Source of the DNA: Planctomycetaceae bacterium
GTDB lineage: Bacteria > Planctomycetota > Planctomycetia > Pirellulales > Thermoguttaceae
Direction of reading: 5' to 3'
Length of the DNA stretch: 9,501 bases
Assembly (NCBI GenBank): GCA_031267635.1
Contig: JAIRYX010000486.1
Coordinates: forward strand, 1-9,501
Of the stretch, positions 1 to 5,827 are shown piece by piece. Each line of letters opens with the position of its first letter. The stretch's first letter is position 1. The notes beneath the pieces are model-generated. The model made no database searches, had not been told where the DNA came from, and saw only the letters and a program-made list of their open reading frames with translations. The position numbers and the translations under genes were made by a program.

Positions 1-729
1 TTTGCCGCAATTGATTGGTCAAAACCGCCTTATGACCGTCCCACAACATGGACGGGGAGTAATCATGATCAAATGATGAAGGATGGTTCTGTCCAATGCA
101 ATTACAAAATCATGCGGACGATTTATCCCGGATTTCTCTGTCCTTCCAATCCTCTGGCGCGTGAAATCACAGGCGAAAACCAATGGACAGAAAATCCGCC
201 GAGCAACAGTTGGGCAGTTTCTCAATGTGATTACGCTGTGAGTATTGGAGATTACCGAAATGTCACCGGAATCGGCTGGGGACAAACAAATGCTGTTAGC
301 GTAGAGGGTGGAAGCGGAACAGCAGGAAACAGCGTTACCAGAGTTCGCGGCGTAATTGGTATGTGCGGATGGGCGGCTTCTTTCGGAGAAATCTCGGACG
401 GACTTTCCAATACTTACCTTCTCGGCGAGTGTATCGGAACATTGAGCTATTGGCAAAGTTGGGGAGTGGAATGTTTTGCTCCCACCGCGCATCCTATTAA
501 TTCTAGAAATCAATGGCTGATTGACAAACATCCTGCCAGCGCCACAAATCAGACCATTGACGGTTTGACAGCATGGGATTGGAATGTTGGCTTTCGGAGT
601 ATGCACACAGGCGGAGCTAATTTTACGATGACGGATGGTTCTGTCCATTTCATTTCGGAAACAGTGGACGGCACAGCATACCGCGCCGCGGCGTCGCGTA
701 TGGGTAATGAATCGCAATCGCCGTTATAA
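1..729 (+). CDS. DUF1559 family protein, C-terminal part (5' end outside the window)
   Basis: The reading frame is open from the first base, so this is the C-terminal ~242 residues of a longer protein; the ATG at 73 is internal. It carries two hallmarks of planctomycete DUF1559 proteins. One is 'SDGLSNTYLLGE' (about residues 133-144 of the visible part). The other is a perfect H-X9-DG motif near the end, His codon at 604 and Asp-Gly at 634-639, within 'MHTGGANFTMTDGSVHF'. The 'PGFLCPSNPLA' stretch also matches the usual 'YLCPSDP' segment. Family members usually begin with a type IV pilin-like methylation/transmembrane segment and are exported; that part is missing here. They occur in large paralogous sets in planctomycetes, and their function is not established. 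The stop is TAA at 727-729. A small lipoprotein gene follows on the same strand, a common pairing. The family call is very secure; the role is unknown. Confidence 0.93.
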   Translation, partial: FAAIDWSKPPYDRPTTWTGSNHDQMMKDGSVQCNYKIMRTIYPGFLCPSNPLAREITGENQWTENPPSNSWAVSQCDYAVSIGDYRNVTGIGWGQTNAVSVEGGSGTAGNSVTRVRGVIGMCGWAASFGEISDGLSNTYLLGECIGTLSYWQSWGVECFAPTAHPINSRNQWLIDKHPASATNQTIDGLTAWDWNVGFRSMHTGGANFTMTDGSVHFISETVDGTAYRAAASRMGNESQSPL

Positions 730-748
730 ACGCAAAGTGCAGAGTAGG

Positions 749-843
749 TACTCCTCACACTTGAAAATTCGGCTTTCATCACGTCCCCAAAGTCCCTTGT
801 GTCCCTTTTTTAATGAAAGCCGAATGTTAAAGTGTGAAGAGTA
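749..843. repeat. Long inverted repeat, dispersed family copy A
   Basis: The arms at 749-779 and 813-843 are inverted copies matching at 28 of 31 positions, with a 33-base spacer. Each arm contains ATTCGGCTTTCAT on one strand and its complement on the other. The spacer (from about 780) holds CCCCAAAGTCCCTTGTGTCCC followed by a T run. The element lies between the DUF1559 and lipoprotein genes. Arms of the same sequence recur at 1936-1965, 2011-2040, 5751-5781 and 6653-6686, and the spacer motif recurs near 5704-5749. If transcribed, it would form a very stable hairpin between the two genes. It may be a small non-autonomous mobile palindrome or a regulatory element; the sequence alone does not decide. 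Confidence 0.85.
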
Positions 844-882
844 TCAAAATCATAAAACTAAAATTTTACAGAAAGAACTCCA

Positions 883-1341
883 ATGAAACGATTTTCGATT
901 TTAATTTTTTCGTTATGTTTAACAACTTCATTTTTCGTTTCCGGTTGCAGCGATAAACCGGCGCTGGGAAAAATTGAAGGAACTGTAACTTACGACGGTA
1001 AACCGTTAGAAAAAGGAGCGGTTACGTTTTCGGTGCGCGGTACTCGGGAAGCGACCGGTCTGATCGAAAACGGCGAAATTCGCAATGTAACGACATTCAA
1101 AGAAGGCGACGGTGCGCCGATTGGCGAGGCGTCGGTTGCAGTCATCGCGTGGAAAGAAGCGAAAAAAGATCCCGTAGAGAAAATTTCCGTTGATATGCAA
1201 ACGCCCGGCGGCGATTCTTCAAATAACATCGGCGGAGAAACGTTGCTGATACCTCTGCGTTATACCAATCCCGAAACAAGCGGATTAAAAACAACGATTC
1301 AAAAAGGCGTGAATCAAGTCCAATTCGATTTGAAAAAATGA
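883..1341 (+). CDS. Small planctomycete-type lipoprotein with a carboxypeptidase-regulatory-like (transthyretin-like) domain
   Basis: The 152-residue product starts with Lys-Arg and a hydrophobic stretch (residues 4-19). A lipobox V-S-G-C follows with Cys22 as the likely lipidated residue, so it should be exported and membrane-anchored. The mature part opens with 'GKIEGTVTYDGKPLEKGAVTF' split over residues 29-49, which is the signature start of the small beta-sandwich domain common in planctomycete lipoproteins. It ends with 'RYTNPETSGLKTTI' and a terminal beta strand 'NQVQFDL', also typical. Proteins of this kind often sit beside DUF1559 genes, as here; the gap of 153 bases is filled by repeat copy A. 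The start fits the signal peptide exactly, but the ribosome-binding site is poor (only A-rich, 'AAAGAA'). Function is unknown. The family call is confident, while a structural or adhesive envelope role would be guesswork. Confidence 0.9.
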   Translation: MKRFSILIFSLCLTTSFFVSGCSDKPALGKIEGTVTYDGKPLEKGAVTFSVRGTREATGLIENGEIRNVTTFKEGDGAPIGEASVAVIAWKEAKKDPVEKISVDMQTPGGDSSNNIGGETLLIPLRYTNPETSGLKTTIQKGVNQVQFDLKK

Positions 1342-1390
1342 AACTTTTTGGTAACATTTCTGCTGAACTTGTATATTTTTGAATTGTCCC

Positions 1391-1585
1391 GCCGTTTACG
1401 GCATTTGTAGAGACAAAAGTCTTAACACAAATCAAATACCATCGGCTGAAGTCGGTGAGTTGCCTAAAGGGGTCGTGAGCTACGGACTGAAATCCTTCGC
1501 TCACGACTTTAGTGAACGATGTGGAAATTGTCGCCGCCAGCAGAAGGTTCTACTATTAAACCATGCCATTTCACTTGGCATTTTT
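1391..1585 (+). other. Chain of five small hairpins ending in a terminator-like stem; possible structured RNA or palindrome array
   Basis: Five perfect or near-perfect hairpins follow one another. These are GCCG/CGGC (1391-1402), TTTGT/ACAAA (1404-1417), CATCGGC/GTCGGTG with a TGAA loop and G-U pairs (1440-1457), GTCGTGAGC/GCTCACGAC with an inner GGA/TCC pair (1472-1507), and ATGCCA/TGGCAT followed by a T run (1563-1585). The last could end a plus-strand transcript. The 74-codon frame spanning this stretch has no protein-like features and its apparent coding is probably a by-product. The block resembles the hairpin array at 7424-7509 in style (short GC stems, 3-6 base loops), so a repetitive palindrome array is an alternative to an RNA gene. 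The first part also shares a word with 9324-9341. Confidence 0.4.
1563..1585 (+). terminator. Short rho-independent-like terminator
   Basis: A 6-bp stem ATGCCA/TGGCAT (1563-1568, 1576-1581) with a 7-base loop is followed directly by T's (1581-1585). The stem is short, so it would be weak. It could end a transcript from the lipoprotein gene, which lies about 220 bases upstream, or one from the hairpin chain just before it. Confidence 0.35.
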
Positions 1586-1600
1586 CATATCAAGAGAAAT

Positions 1601-1646
1601 TGAGGAACTTCGTACTACAGAGAGTTTCTAAAATCCTCATTTTCAA
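1601..1646. repeat. Hairpin sharing a repeated word with 8612-8637
   Basis: TGAGGA (1601-1606) pairs with TCCTCA (1634-1639), which is followed by TTTT. The inner stretch GAGTTTCTAAAA (1622-1633) and the following C-T-C...TTTTCAA are shared with 8612-8637, and the two sites stay similar through an A/T-rich tail ending in ATTAAAA. Both copies therefore have the same layout: a purine arm, GTTTCTAAAA in the loop, a pyrimidine arm and a T run. It is probably a small dispersed repeat with terminator-like shape. Confidence 0.5.
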
Positions 1647-1665
1647 CAAATTTTACCATTAAAAA

Positions 1666-1913
1666 ATAAGGGCTTGCGAATATTTTGGGGATGTGTTTGG
1701 AAATTCCCTACAGTCAATTTTGCTGGAAAATATTCCTATTGCCGCCCTTATTTATAAAAATTCCCTTCGTAGCCCCAAATAGCGAGCCAATATGCGCCCT
1801 TATTCCCTTATGCTTTGTTCCATTGTTTTGATAATAATCCACCATGATCTAAAACATAAGGGCGAGTTTGGGGGCTTTGTTGGCTACTAAGGGAAACTTG
1901 ATAAATAAAGGGC
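1666..1913. repeat. Large imperfect palindrome built from ATAAGGGC / GCCCTTAT boxes
   Basis: GCCCTTAT boxes at 1744-1751 and 1796-1803 face ATAAGGGC at 1856-1863 and ATAAAGGGC at 1905-1913. The whole of 1744-1803 is an approximate inverted copy of 1856-1913, including matched TTCCCTT-GTAGCC and GGCTAC-AAGGGAA segments, with a 52-base spacer. A further ATAAGGGC at 1666-1673 opens the block and can pair with 1744-1751. The arrangement suggests a MITE-like element or an array of related folded units. I see no open frame or transposase in it. Confidence 0.6.
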
Positions 1914-1935
1914 TGTAATAGTAAAATCATTCGAA

Positions 1936-2040
1936 TATACTCATTGCACTTGAGTTTTCGGTTTTACTAATGGAGTTCAAACTGAGTTTTACGGTATAAC
2001 AACGCCAGTGAAAATCGAAATTTCAAGTGTAACGAGTATA
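1936..2040. repeat. Long inverted repeat, dispersed family copy B
   Basis: The arms at 1936-1965 and 2011-2040 are inverted copies matching at 25 of 30 positions, starting TATACTC and ending GAGTATA. They are clearly related to the arms of copy A (749-843), but the 45-base spacer is different and lacks the GTCCC-rich core. The right arm points toward the plus-strand terminator at 2153-2184. Confidence 0.75.
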
Positions 2041-2152
2041 ACCCGTCAAGGGAGACATCGTCATTAAGATTGTTATCCAGTGCGGATTTATTGGGTTTGA
2101 GCGACTGAATCGTTACGATTTTTTTTACGCTGTAGATGTTGCCTGTGAATCT

Positions 2153-2184
2153 CCCCCAGTTTTAACTGGGGGCATAATTTTTTT
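2153..2184 (+). terminator. Strong rho-independent terminator, plus strand
   Basis: CCCCCAGT (2153-2160) pairs perfectly with ACTGGGGG (2165-2172) around a TTTA loop. A 7-base T run follows at 2178-2184. Only the plus-strand orientation has a T tract, so it does not serve the convergent spoVG gene. No protein gene runs into it from the left, which implies an unannotated short transcript starting somewhere in about 1914-2150. Such C-rich/G-rich hairpins also occur at ends of IS200/IS605-type elements; no remnant of such a transposase is visible here. Confidence 0.65.
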
Positions 2185-2258
2185 GTACGTTTCCGACATA
2201 GATAATCCCTATTTCGGATTGAATTGATCCCTTGCGCAATATGAGCAAGTCATTGATT

Positions 2259-2774
2259 TTATACTTGTTCCACTCGCGCAACTCTGTTGGAATGATGCGG
2301 TATTGCGGAGCTGGGATGCGGCGGGTCAAAATAGACGTCGTGTTCGTCTAAGTCGCTGTACGGAAAATCGTAGTCGTCATACGAACTGACATAATCGGGT
2401 TGCAACGCGCGAACTTTTTCTTCTTCAAACGCATGAATAATCGCGTTTTGAAGCATCTCGCGGCATTCCGAATTGATCGGATGAGCAATGTCGGCATACA
2501 ATTTGATTCGCATTCTGTCGTAACGTAACGCGGCATTGTTAAATTTGCAACCGCATTGATTGCAGTAATTCGCTCTCACCGGATTTTTGGTGTGGCACTT
2601 CGAACAATGAACGGACAGCTTACGGCTTGGCATCGCAACAAACGTTCCGTTGGCTCCTTCAATGATTTTCATGTCCCGCACAACAAAGCAACCGTCAAAC
2701 GTAATCGAACAAAACGCCTTGAGTCGTTCGCTCGGATCGTCCATCAATTTGATTCTTACTTCAGTAATTTCCAT
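2259..2774 (-). CDS. spoVG: SpoVG-family nucleic-acid-binding regulator with an inserted zinc ribbon
   Basis: The 171-residue product begins 'MEITEVRIKL' and contains 'ASITFDG'-like, 'FVVRDMKIIEG' and 'GTFVAMPSRK' segments (to residue 52). It resumes the SpoVG core with 'DIAHPINSECREMLQNAI' (residues 95-112). SpoVG is a small DNA/RNA-binding regulator of about 85-97 residues in Firmicutes. In those proteins 'MPSK' and 'D-I-x-HPINS' are separated by only about eight residues. Here about 40 residues are inserted, carrying C57-x2-C60-x10-C71-x2-C74, a zinc-ribbon pattern. A Tyr/Asp/His-rich acidic tail (residues 127-171) follows the core. The start is set by a perfect AAGGAG. It lies downstream of ispE on the same strand, a neighbourhood also known from Firmicutes. 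Here it is very unlikely to serve sporulation; general post-transcriptional or transcriptional regulation is an inference. Confidence 0.93.
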   Translation of the reverse strand: MEITEVRIKLMDDPSERLKAFCSITFDGCFVVRDMKIIEGANGTFVAMPSRKLSVHCSKCHTKNPVRANYCNQCGCKFNNAALRYDRMRIKLYADIAHPINSECREMLQNAIIHAFEEEKVRALQPDYVSSYDDYDFPYSDLDEHDVYFDPPHPSSAIPHHSNRVARVEQV

Positions 2775-2781
2775 TTTGTTA

Positions 2782-2787
2782 CTCCTT
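2782..2787 (-). promoter_or_regulatory. Shine-Dalgarno of spoVG
   Basis: On the minus strand AAGGAG precedes the ATG (2774-2772) by 7 bases. It is the only perfect Shine-Dalgarno sequence I found before a gene in this window, which suggests spoVG is translated well; the other starts have weak or no such site. Confidence 0.8.
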
Positions 2788-3224
2788 ATGGATGTTATTC
2801 AAACGGTCAACAGAACGCCAAATACGCAAAAATCACGAAACATACAAAATCTTCAAAAAGAAATTTTTTAATTATTTTTATATAAAACTTCGCGTTTTTA
2901 CTCAAAGCTGTTTTAAAATTCCCGCAACTTAACACGGAATCGCAACAACGTGAAGCGATTGCTCAAAAAGCGAAGCGATCGCCCATACCGGCTACGGTAT
3001 TCCATGTCCTTTGCGGTAATAAATTTTTTTGTTGACTGTTTGAAGACGTTAATAGTGTCTTTTATGATAAATAATTCAAATTATAAACAGAATACAAAAA
3101 TTTTACGCAAAACACGAAACCTAATAAATTTTAAAAGAGTCATTTTTAATTTTTCTAAAAATTTTTTGTGGTTCTTCATGGTAAATAAAATTGGGTTACA
3201 GTTTAAGTCAATAAAAAAATGAGT
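2788..3224. other. AT-rich spacer between ispE and spoVG, no credible gene
   Basis: This stretch holds a perfect ATACCG-GCTA-CGGTAT hairpin (2985-3000) and an AATCGC/GCGATT pair (2938-2943, 2955-2960). Two degenerate A-rich segments (about 2819-2845 and 3090-3120) share CACGAAAC and ACGCAAAA words. An open frame at 2950-3222 is Lys/Asn/Phe-rich and low in complexity, and looks accidental. With a 450-base gap, spoVG probably has its own promoter in addition to any read-through from ispE. Confidence 0.55.
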
Positions 3225-4133
3225 TTACAGTTTGGTGATTGATTGAGCGGTAAAAACCGAACAATCTGTCAATCGTCGTAATTGCGCCGCTAAATGTTCC
3301 GCGTGTTTTTTATGGCGGCAAAGTCCGAAATAAGCTGTGCCGCTTCCCGTCAATTGATGAACGCCGCAGTCCAAGTTTTTAAATATTTCGCGGATTTTTC
3401 GTATTGTCGGACATAAACGTTCCGCCGTGCGTTCCAATCGATTGTATAATCCATCGACAATCCGCGTCCAATTTCCTTGCGACAAACCGGCGATTAGTTC
3501 GTCGGGAGAACGCTTGTGTTCATCGCTTGTTACGCTTTGCGTACAACCACGAAACGCTTCCGCAGTGGAAATTCCTTCGTTCGGTTTAACGACAACAAAA
3601 TAAAGCGTTTGACTCATGGGAATTGATTTCACCATTTCGCCGCGTCCGTAACCGATAGACGCGCCGTTGATAAAAAATAACGGCACATCGCTTCCCAACT
3701 CCGCACCGAGTTCCAGCATTTCTTGTTGAGAAAGCCGCAAATTCCACGCACGATTCGCCAGTTGAATGACAGTTGCCGCGTCGCTTGAACCGCCGCCCAT
3801 TCCCGCCTGACTTGGAATCCGTTTTACCAACCGCACTTTGCAGCCGGTGGAAATGCCGTATCTTTCACGAATTTTTTGAATCGCTCTGACAACAGTATTT
3901 TCACCATTAACCGGGATATTACCGATCGGCTTGCAAATATCGGCACACTGACAATCAAATTCCATTTCTGGAGAATCCAACGGCTCAAAAATCAGCGAAT
4001 CGTAAATACTAATGGGGCAACACAACGAACAAACATCGTGATAGCCATCTTGTCGCCGCCTGAAAATCTCAAAAAAAAGATTCACCTTTGCCGGAGCTTC
4101 ACTTCGATAGACATTTCGCGTTGTGTTTTTCAT
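3225..4133 (-). CDS. ispE: 4-diphosphocytidyl-2-C-methyl-D-erythritol kinase
   Basis: The 302-residue product is a GHMP kinase of the non-mevalonate (MEP/DOXP) isoprenoid pathway. It phosphorylates the 2-hydroxyl of CDP-methylerythritol with ATP in the cytoplasm. The three family motifs are in place. N-terminal 'APAKVNLFFE' carries Lys16. The ATP-binding glycine-rich loop 'PSQAGMGGGSSDAA' lies at residues 107-120. C-terminal 'LTGSGTAYFG' lies at 261-270. 'GSDVPLFF' with the expected catalytic Asp149 also fits, as does 'DGYHD' at 29-33. Length matches the family (about 280-310). The start chosen places PAKVNL at the normal distance from the N-terminus; the ribosome-binding site is weak (A-rich). 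A sigma-70-like promoter lies about 57-86 bases upstream. spoVG follows on the same strand, a conserved neighbour pair. The protein appears intact and functional. Confidence 0.96.
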   Translation of the reverse strand: MKNTTRNVYRSEAPAKVNLFFEIFRRRQDGYHDVCSLCCPISIYDSLIFEPLDSPEMEFDCQCADICKPIGNIPVNGENTVVRAIQKIRERYGISTGCKVRLVKRIPSQAGMGGGSSDAATVIQLANRAWNLRLSQQEMLELGAELGSDVPLFFINGASIGYGRGEMVKSIPMSQTLYFVVVKPNEGISTAEAFRGCTQSVTSDEHKRSPDELIAGLSQGNWTRIVDGLYNRLERTAERLCPTIRKIREIFKNLDCGVHQLTGSGTAYFGLCRHKKHAEHLAAQLRRLTDCSVFTAQSITKL

Positions 4134-4189
4134 TTTTTGTTATTTGATATTTTTTCTTTTGCCGAAATCGACACGAGCCATTTTCATCA

Positions 4190-4219
4190 ATTTTATCCTT
4201 TCTAGGGGAATATTGTCAA
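4190..4219 (-). promoter_or_regulatory. Sigma-70-like promoter of ispE
   Basis: On the minus strand TTGACA (4219-4214) is followed after 18 bases by TAAAAT (4195-4190). That is a perfect -35 and a 5-of-6 match to the -10. The expected transcript would begin near 4183 and carry a leader of about 50 bases before the ispE ATG at 4133. It is the best promoter match I see in the window. Confidence 0.6.
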
Positions 4220-4454
4220 GAAAGAATTTGTTACTTTTGTTGACTATTTGGATTTTATGTAATTTTTTCCTATGATTCTGGAAAAACTACAGCCATGTTG
4301 TTATAGAACAATACCAAAATTAAGGTATGATAATACGCTTTTTTATGATTCAACGATAAGATTTGCTGAAAAAGAATAGAGTATTAAATTACGCTTTTTT
4401 CTTCATAAGCGGACAGAAAAAATGAATCAATAAAAGTTGGAGCGTATTGAAAAT
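4220..4454. other. AT-rich intergenic stretch without a gene
   Basis: I see no credible coding frame here. Two similar words, TACGCTTTTTT near 4334 and 4391, are repeated about 60 bases apart. A small TTGTT/AACAA hairpin lies near 4300. Nothing else is supported. Confidence 0.5.
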
Positions 4455-4499
4455 CTGAAATTATTTCAGACGTGTTTGTAAGAAGTACAAACACTGAAA
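4455..4499. other. Mutually exclusive hairpin pair
   Basis: CTGAAA-TTA-TTTCAG (4455-4469) is one perfect hairpin. GTGTTTGTA-AGAAG-TACAAACAC (4472-4494) is a second, with a perfect 9-bp stem. The TTTCA of the first (4464-4468) can instead pair with TGAAA just after the second (4495-4499), lengthening that stem across a three-base bulge. The two folds compete for the same bases, as in attenuator-like switches. The strand and any transcript are unknown. Confidence 0.45.
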
Positions 4500-4570
4500 A
4501 ATCTTCTAGTGATTTCGCTTTTTGGGAAGTCGAGAATGAAAGTTCTCTTGCCGTAGCCCGATAAGAAATC

Positions 4571-4604
4571 GTAATCGTTCACGGTTACTATCATGAACGA
4601 TTAC
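4571..4604 (-). terminator. Stable hairpin just beyond the dehydrogenase gene, terminator-like
   Basis: GTAATCGTTCA (4571-4581) and TGAACGATTAC (4594-4604) form a perfect 11-bp stem with a 12-base loop. It starts about 12 bases past the stop of the minus-strand dehydrogenase gene. On the minus strand the stem is followed only by a mixed GATTTCTTAT stretch, so it is not a classic T-tract terminator, but transcript-end stabilisation or termination is the natural reading. Confidence 0.5.
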
Positions 4605-4615
4605 AAATTCTCAAA

Positions 4616-5659
4616 TTAAGAACACAATAACACGACCCGCAGCGCTTCACCGCTGATCATCAATTCAAAAGCATCTTCAATTTGTTCCAACGGCAGAACA
4701 TGCGACGCGATTTTTTTGACAGGAAGCTTTTCCGACGCAATCAAATCTACCGCTTTACTCACGTGTTCCGGTGTGGAATCGCTGCTTCCGATAAGGTGAA
4801 TTTCGCCGTAATGTAAGATGCGGCTGTCGATATTTAACATATTTTTCCCAACCGGCAGCGATGCAAAAAGACACACTGTCCCTTGTTTTCGAACCAATGA
4901 AAGAGATTGTTCCTGCGGCAGAATCGCGGGAGCAGCGACAATCACAACATCCGCGCCGACGCCGTCTGTTGACTGACGAACAATGTTTGCCAAGTCTTCC
5001 GTTTCGGGATCGACAACAATATCAATATCGAATGTCTTTGCCTGTTCCCGACGTAACGAATTTAGTTCCGAGAGTATAATCTTTGACGCTCCGGTAGCTC
5101 TTGCGACCACGGCGTTGAGAAGTCCCATCGGTCCAGCTCCCATCACGAGAACCGAGTCTCCTGATTGAACGTTGCATTGATTCACGCAATTTACGGCACA
5201 ACTGACCGGTTCGGCTAACGCGGCGTATTTCGCTTCGACATGCGGCGGGACTTTGATCACATGTCCGCCTTTGAGCGCGGCGGCGGGAATCGTAACATAT
5301 TCCGCCATACCGCCCGGATATGAAAATCCCATCGGTGCGATATTCGCACAAAGGTTCCGCCATCCGCGCCGACAATAATAACATTGACCGCACGACACGC
5401 TTGTCGCCATCACAATGCGGTCGCCGACATAAAATGTTTCCGGCGCCGACGGCGAAATCTGTTCAATGATTCCGGTAAATTCATGTCCCATGACCAATGG
5501 AGCTTGAATCCTCGGATTACCGTGTATTCGGCTTTTCAAATCTGTCCCGCAAACAGCACAAGCGTCCGTTTTGACCAATAGCTCCCCGTCGCCGCATTTC
5601 GGCTTGGGAACATCTTCTACACGAATATCGCCCGGTGCGTAATAAACAATCGCTTTCAT
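4616..5659 (-). CDS. Zinc-dependent medium-chain alcohol/polyol-type dehydrogenase
   Basis: The 347-residue product is an MDR-superfamily dehydrogenase with both zinc sites. The catalytic zinc ligands are Cys37 ('CAVCGTD'), His59-Glu60 ('GHEFTG') and Glu150 ('AEPVSC'). The structural zinc ligands are Cys90, Cys93, Cys96 and Cys104 in the usual C-x2-C-x2-C-x7-C spacing. The Rossmann motif is GAGPMG (174-179). The acidic Glu198 at the end of the second beta strand argues for NAD rather than NADP. Length is normal. The overall pattern is closest to the sorbitol, threonine or galactitol-1-phosphate dehydrogenase group, so a sugar alcohol or similar secondary alcohol is the likely substrate; the exact one cannot be read from the sequence. 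An AGGA at 5673-5670 precedes the start. The RDD gene lies upstream on the same strand, 168 bases away with repeat copy C in between, and gives no functional clue. Confidence 0.92.
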   Translation of the reverse strand: MKAIVYYAPGDIRVEDVPKPKCGDGELLVKTDACAVCGTDLKSRIHGNPRIQAPLVMGHEFTGIIEQISPSAPETFYVGDRIVMATSVSCGQCYYCRRGWRNLCANIAPMGFSYPGGMAEYVTIPAAALKGGHVIKVPPHVEAKYAALAEPVSCAVNCVNQCNVQSGDSVLVMGAGPMGLLNAVVARATGASKIILSELNSLRREQAKTFDIDIVVDPETEDLANIVRQSTDGVGADVVIVAAPAILPQEQSLSLVRKQGTVCLFASLPVGKNMLNIDSRILHYGEIHLIGSSDSTPEHVSKAVDLIASEKLPVKKIASHVLPLEQIEDAFELMISGEALRVVLLCS

Positions 5660-5669
5660 TTGGAATCGT

Positions 5670-5673
5670 TCCT
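5670..5673 (-). promoter_or_regulatory. Probable ribosome-binding site of the dehydrogenase gene
   Basis: AGGA on the minus strand lies 10 bases before the ATG at 5659-5657. It supports this start. A TTGACA at 5699-5694 lies further upstream but lacks a good -10 at normal spacing, so I do not call a promoter. Confidence 0.45.
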
Positions 5674-5703
5674 GATTTTAATATTTTGTAATTTGTCAAA
5701 TTT

Positions 5704-5781
5704 CATCAAAAAAGGGACATGAGGGACACAAGGAACTTTTGGGGACATGATATACTCTTCACACTTGGAATTTCGACTTTT
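5704..5781. repeat. Dispersed family copy C: GTCCC-rich core plus a single arm
   Basis: The arm at 5751-5781 (starting TATACTCTTCACACTTGG) matches the arms of copies A and B. The adjoining 5704-5749 matches the spacer of copy A read on the other strand, including AAAAAAGGGACA and a following GGGACACAAGG and GGGGACATGA. No second arm is visible, so this copy is half of the A-type palindrome. It sits upstream of the dehydrogenase gene, with the arm in the same orientation as that gene. Confidence 0.75.
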
Positions 5782-5827
5782 AATATAGTGTTCATCGTTG
5801 ATCATTTATCATGTCTCTTTAGGAATC

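Noticed and set aside
19..717. 232-codon minus-strand frame opposite the DUF1559 gene
   Set aside because: Antisense shadow of a clearly recognised coding region, with no domain of its own.
1379..1603. 74-codon plus-strand open frame with a CxxC ('RCGNCRR')
   Set aside because: It coincides with the chain of hairpins and shows no family resemblance beyond one CxxC pair. The non-coding explanation is better.
2153..2184. End of an IS200/IS605 (TnpB) element
   Set aside because: The C/G-rich hairpin looks like such ends, but no TnpA or TnpB remnant could be read in any frame nearby, so a terminator is the simpler call.
2042..2227. Start-less open frame of about 61 codons on the plus strand
   Set aside because: No start codon or ribosome-binding site, no family resemblance, and it runs through the terminator hairpin.
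2950..3222. 90-codon plus-strand open frame between spoVG and ispE
   Set aside because: GTG start, low-complexity Lys/Asn/Phe-rich product from AT-rich DNA, and it begins on a small palindrome; judged accidental.
4143..4187. 15-codon upstream ORF in the ispE leader
   Set aside because: Its AAGGA would lie upstream of the transcript start expected from the promoter at 4219-4190, so it would lack a ribosome-binding site.
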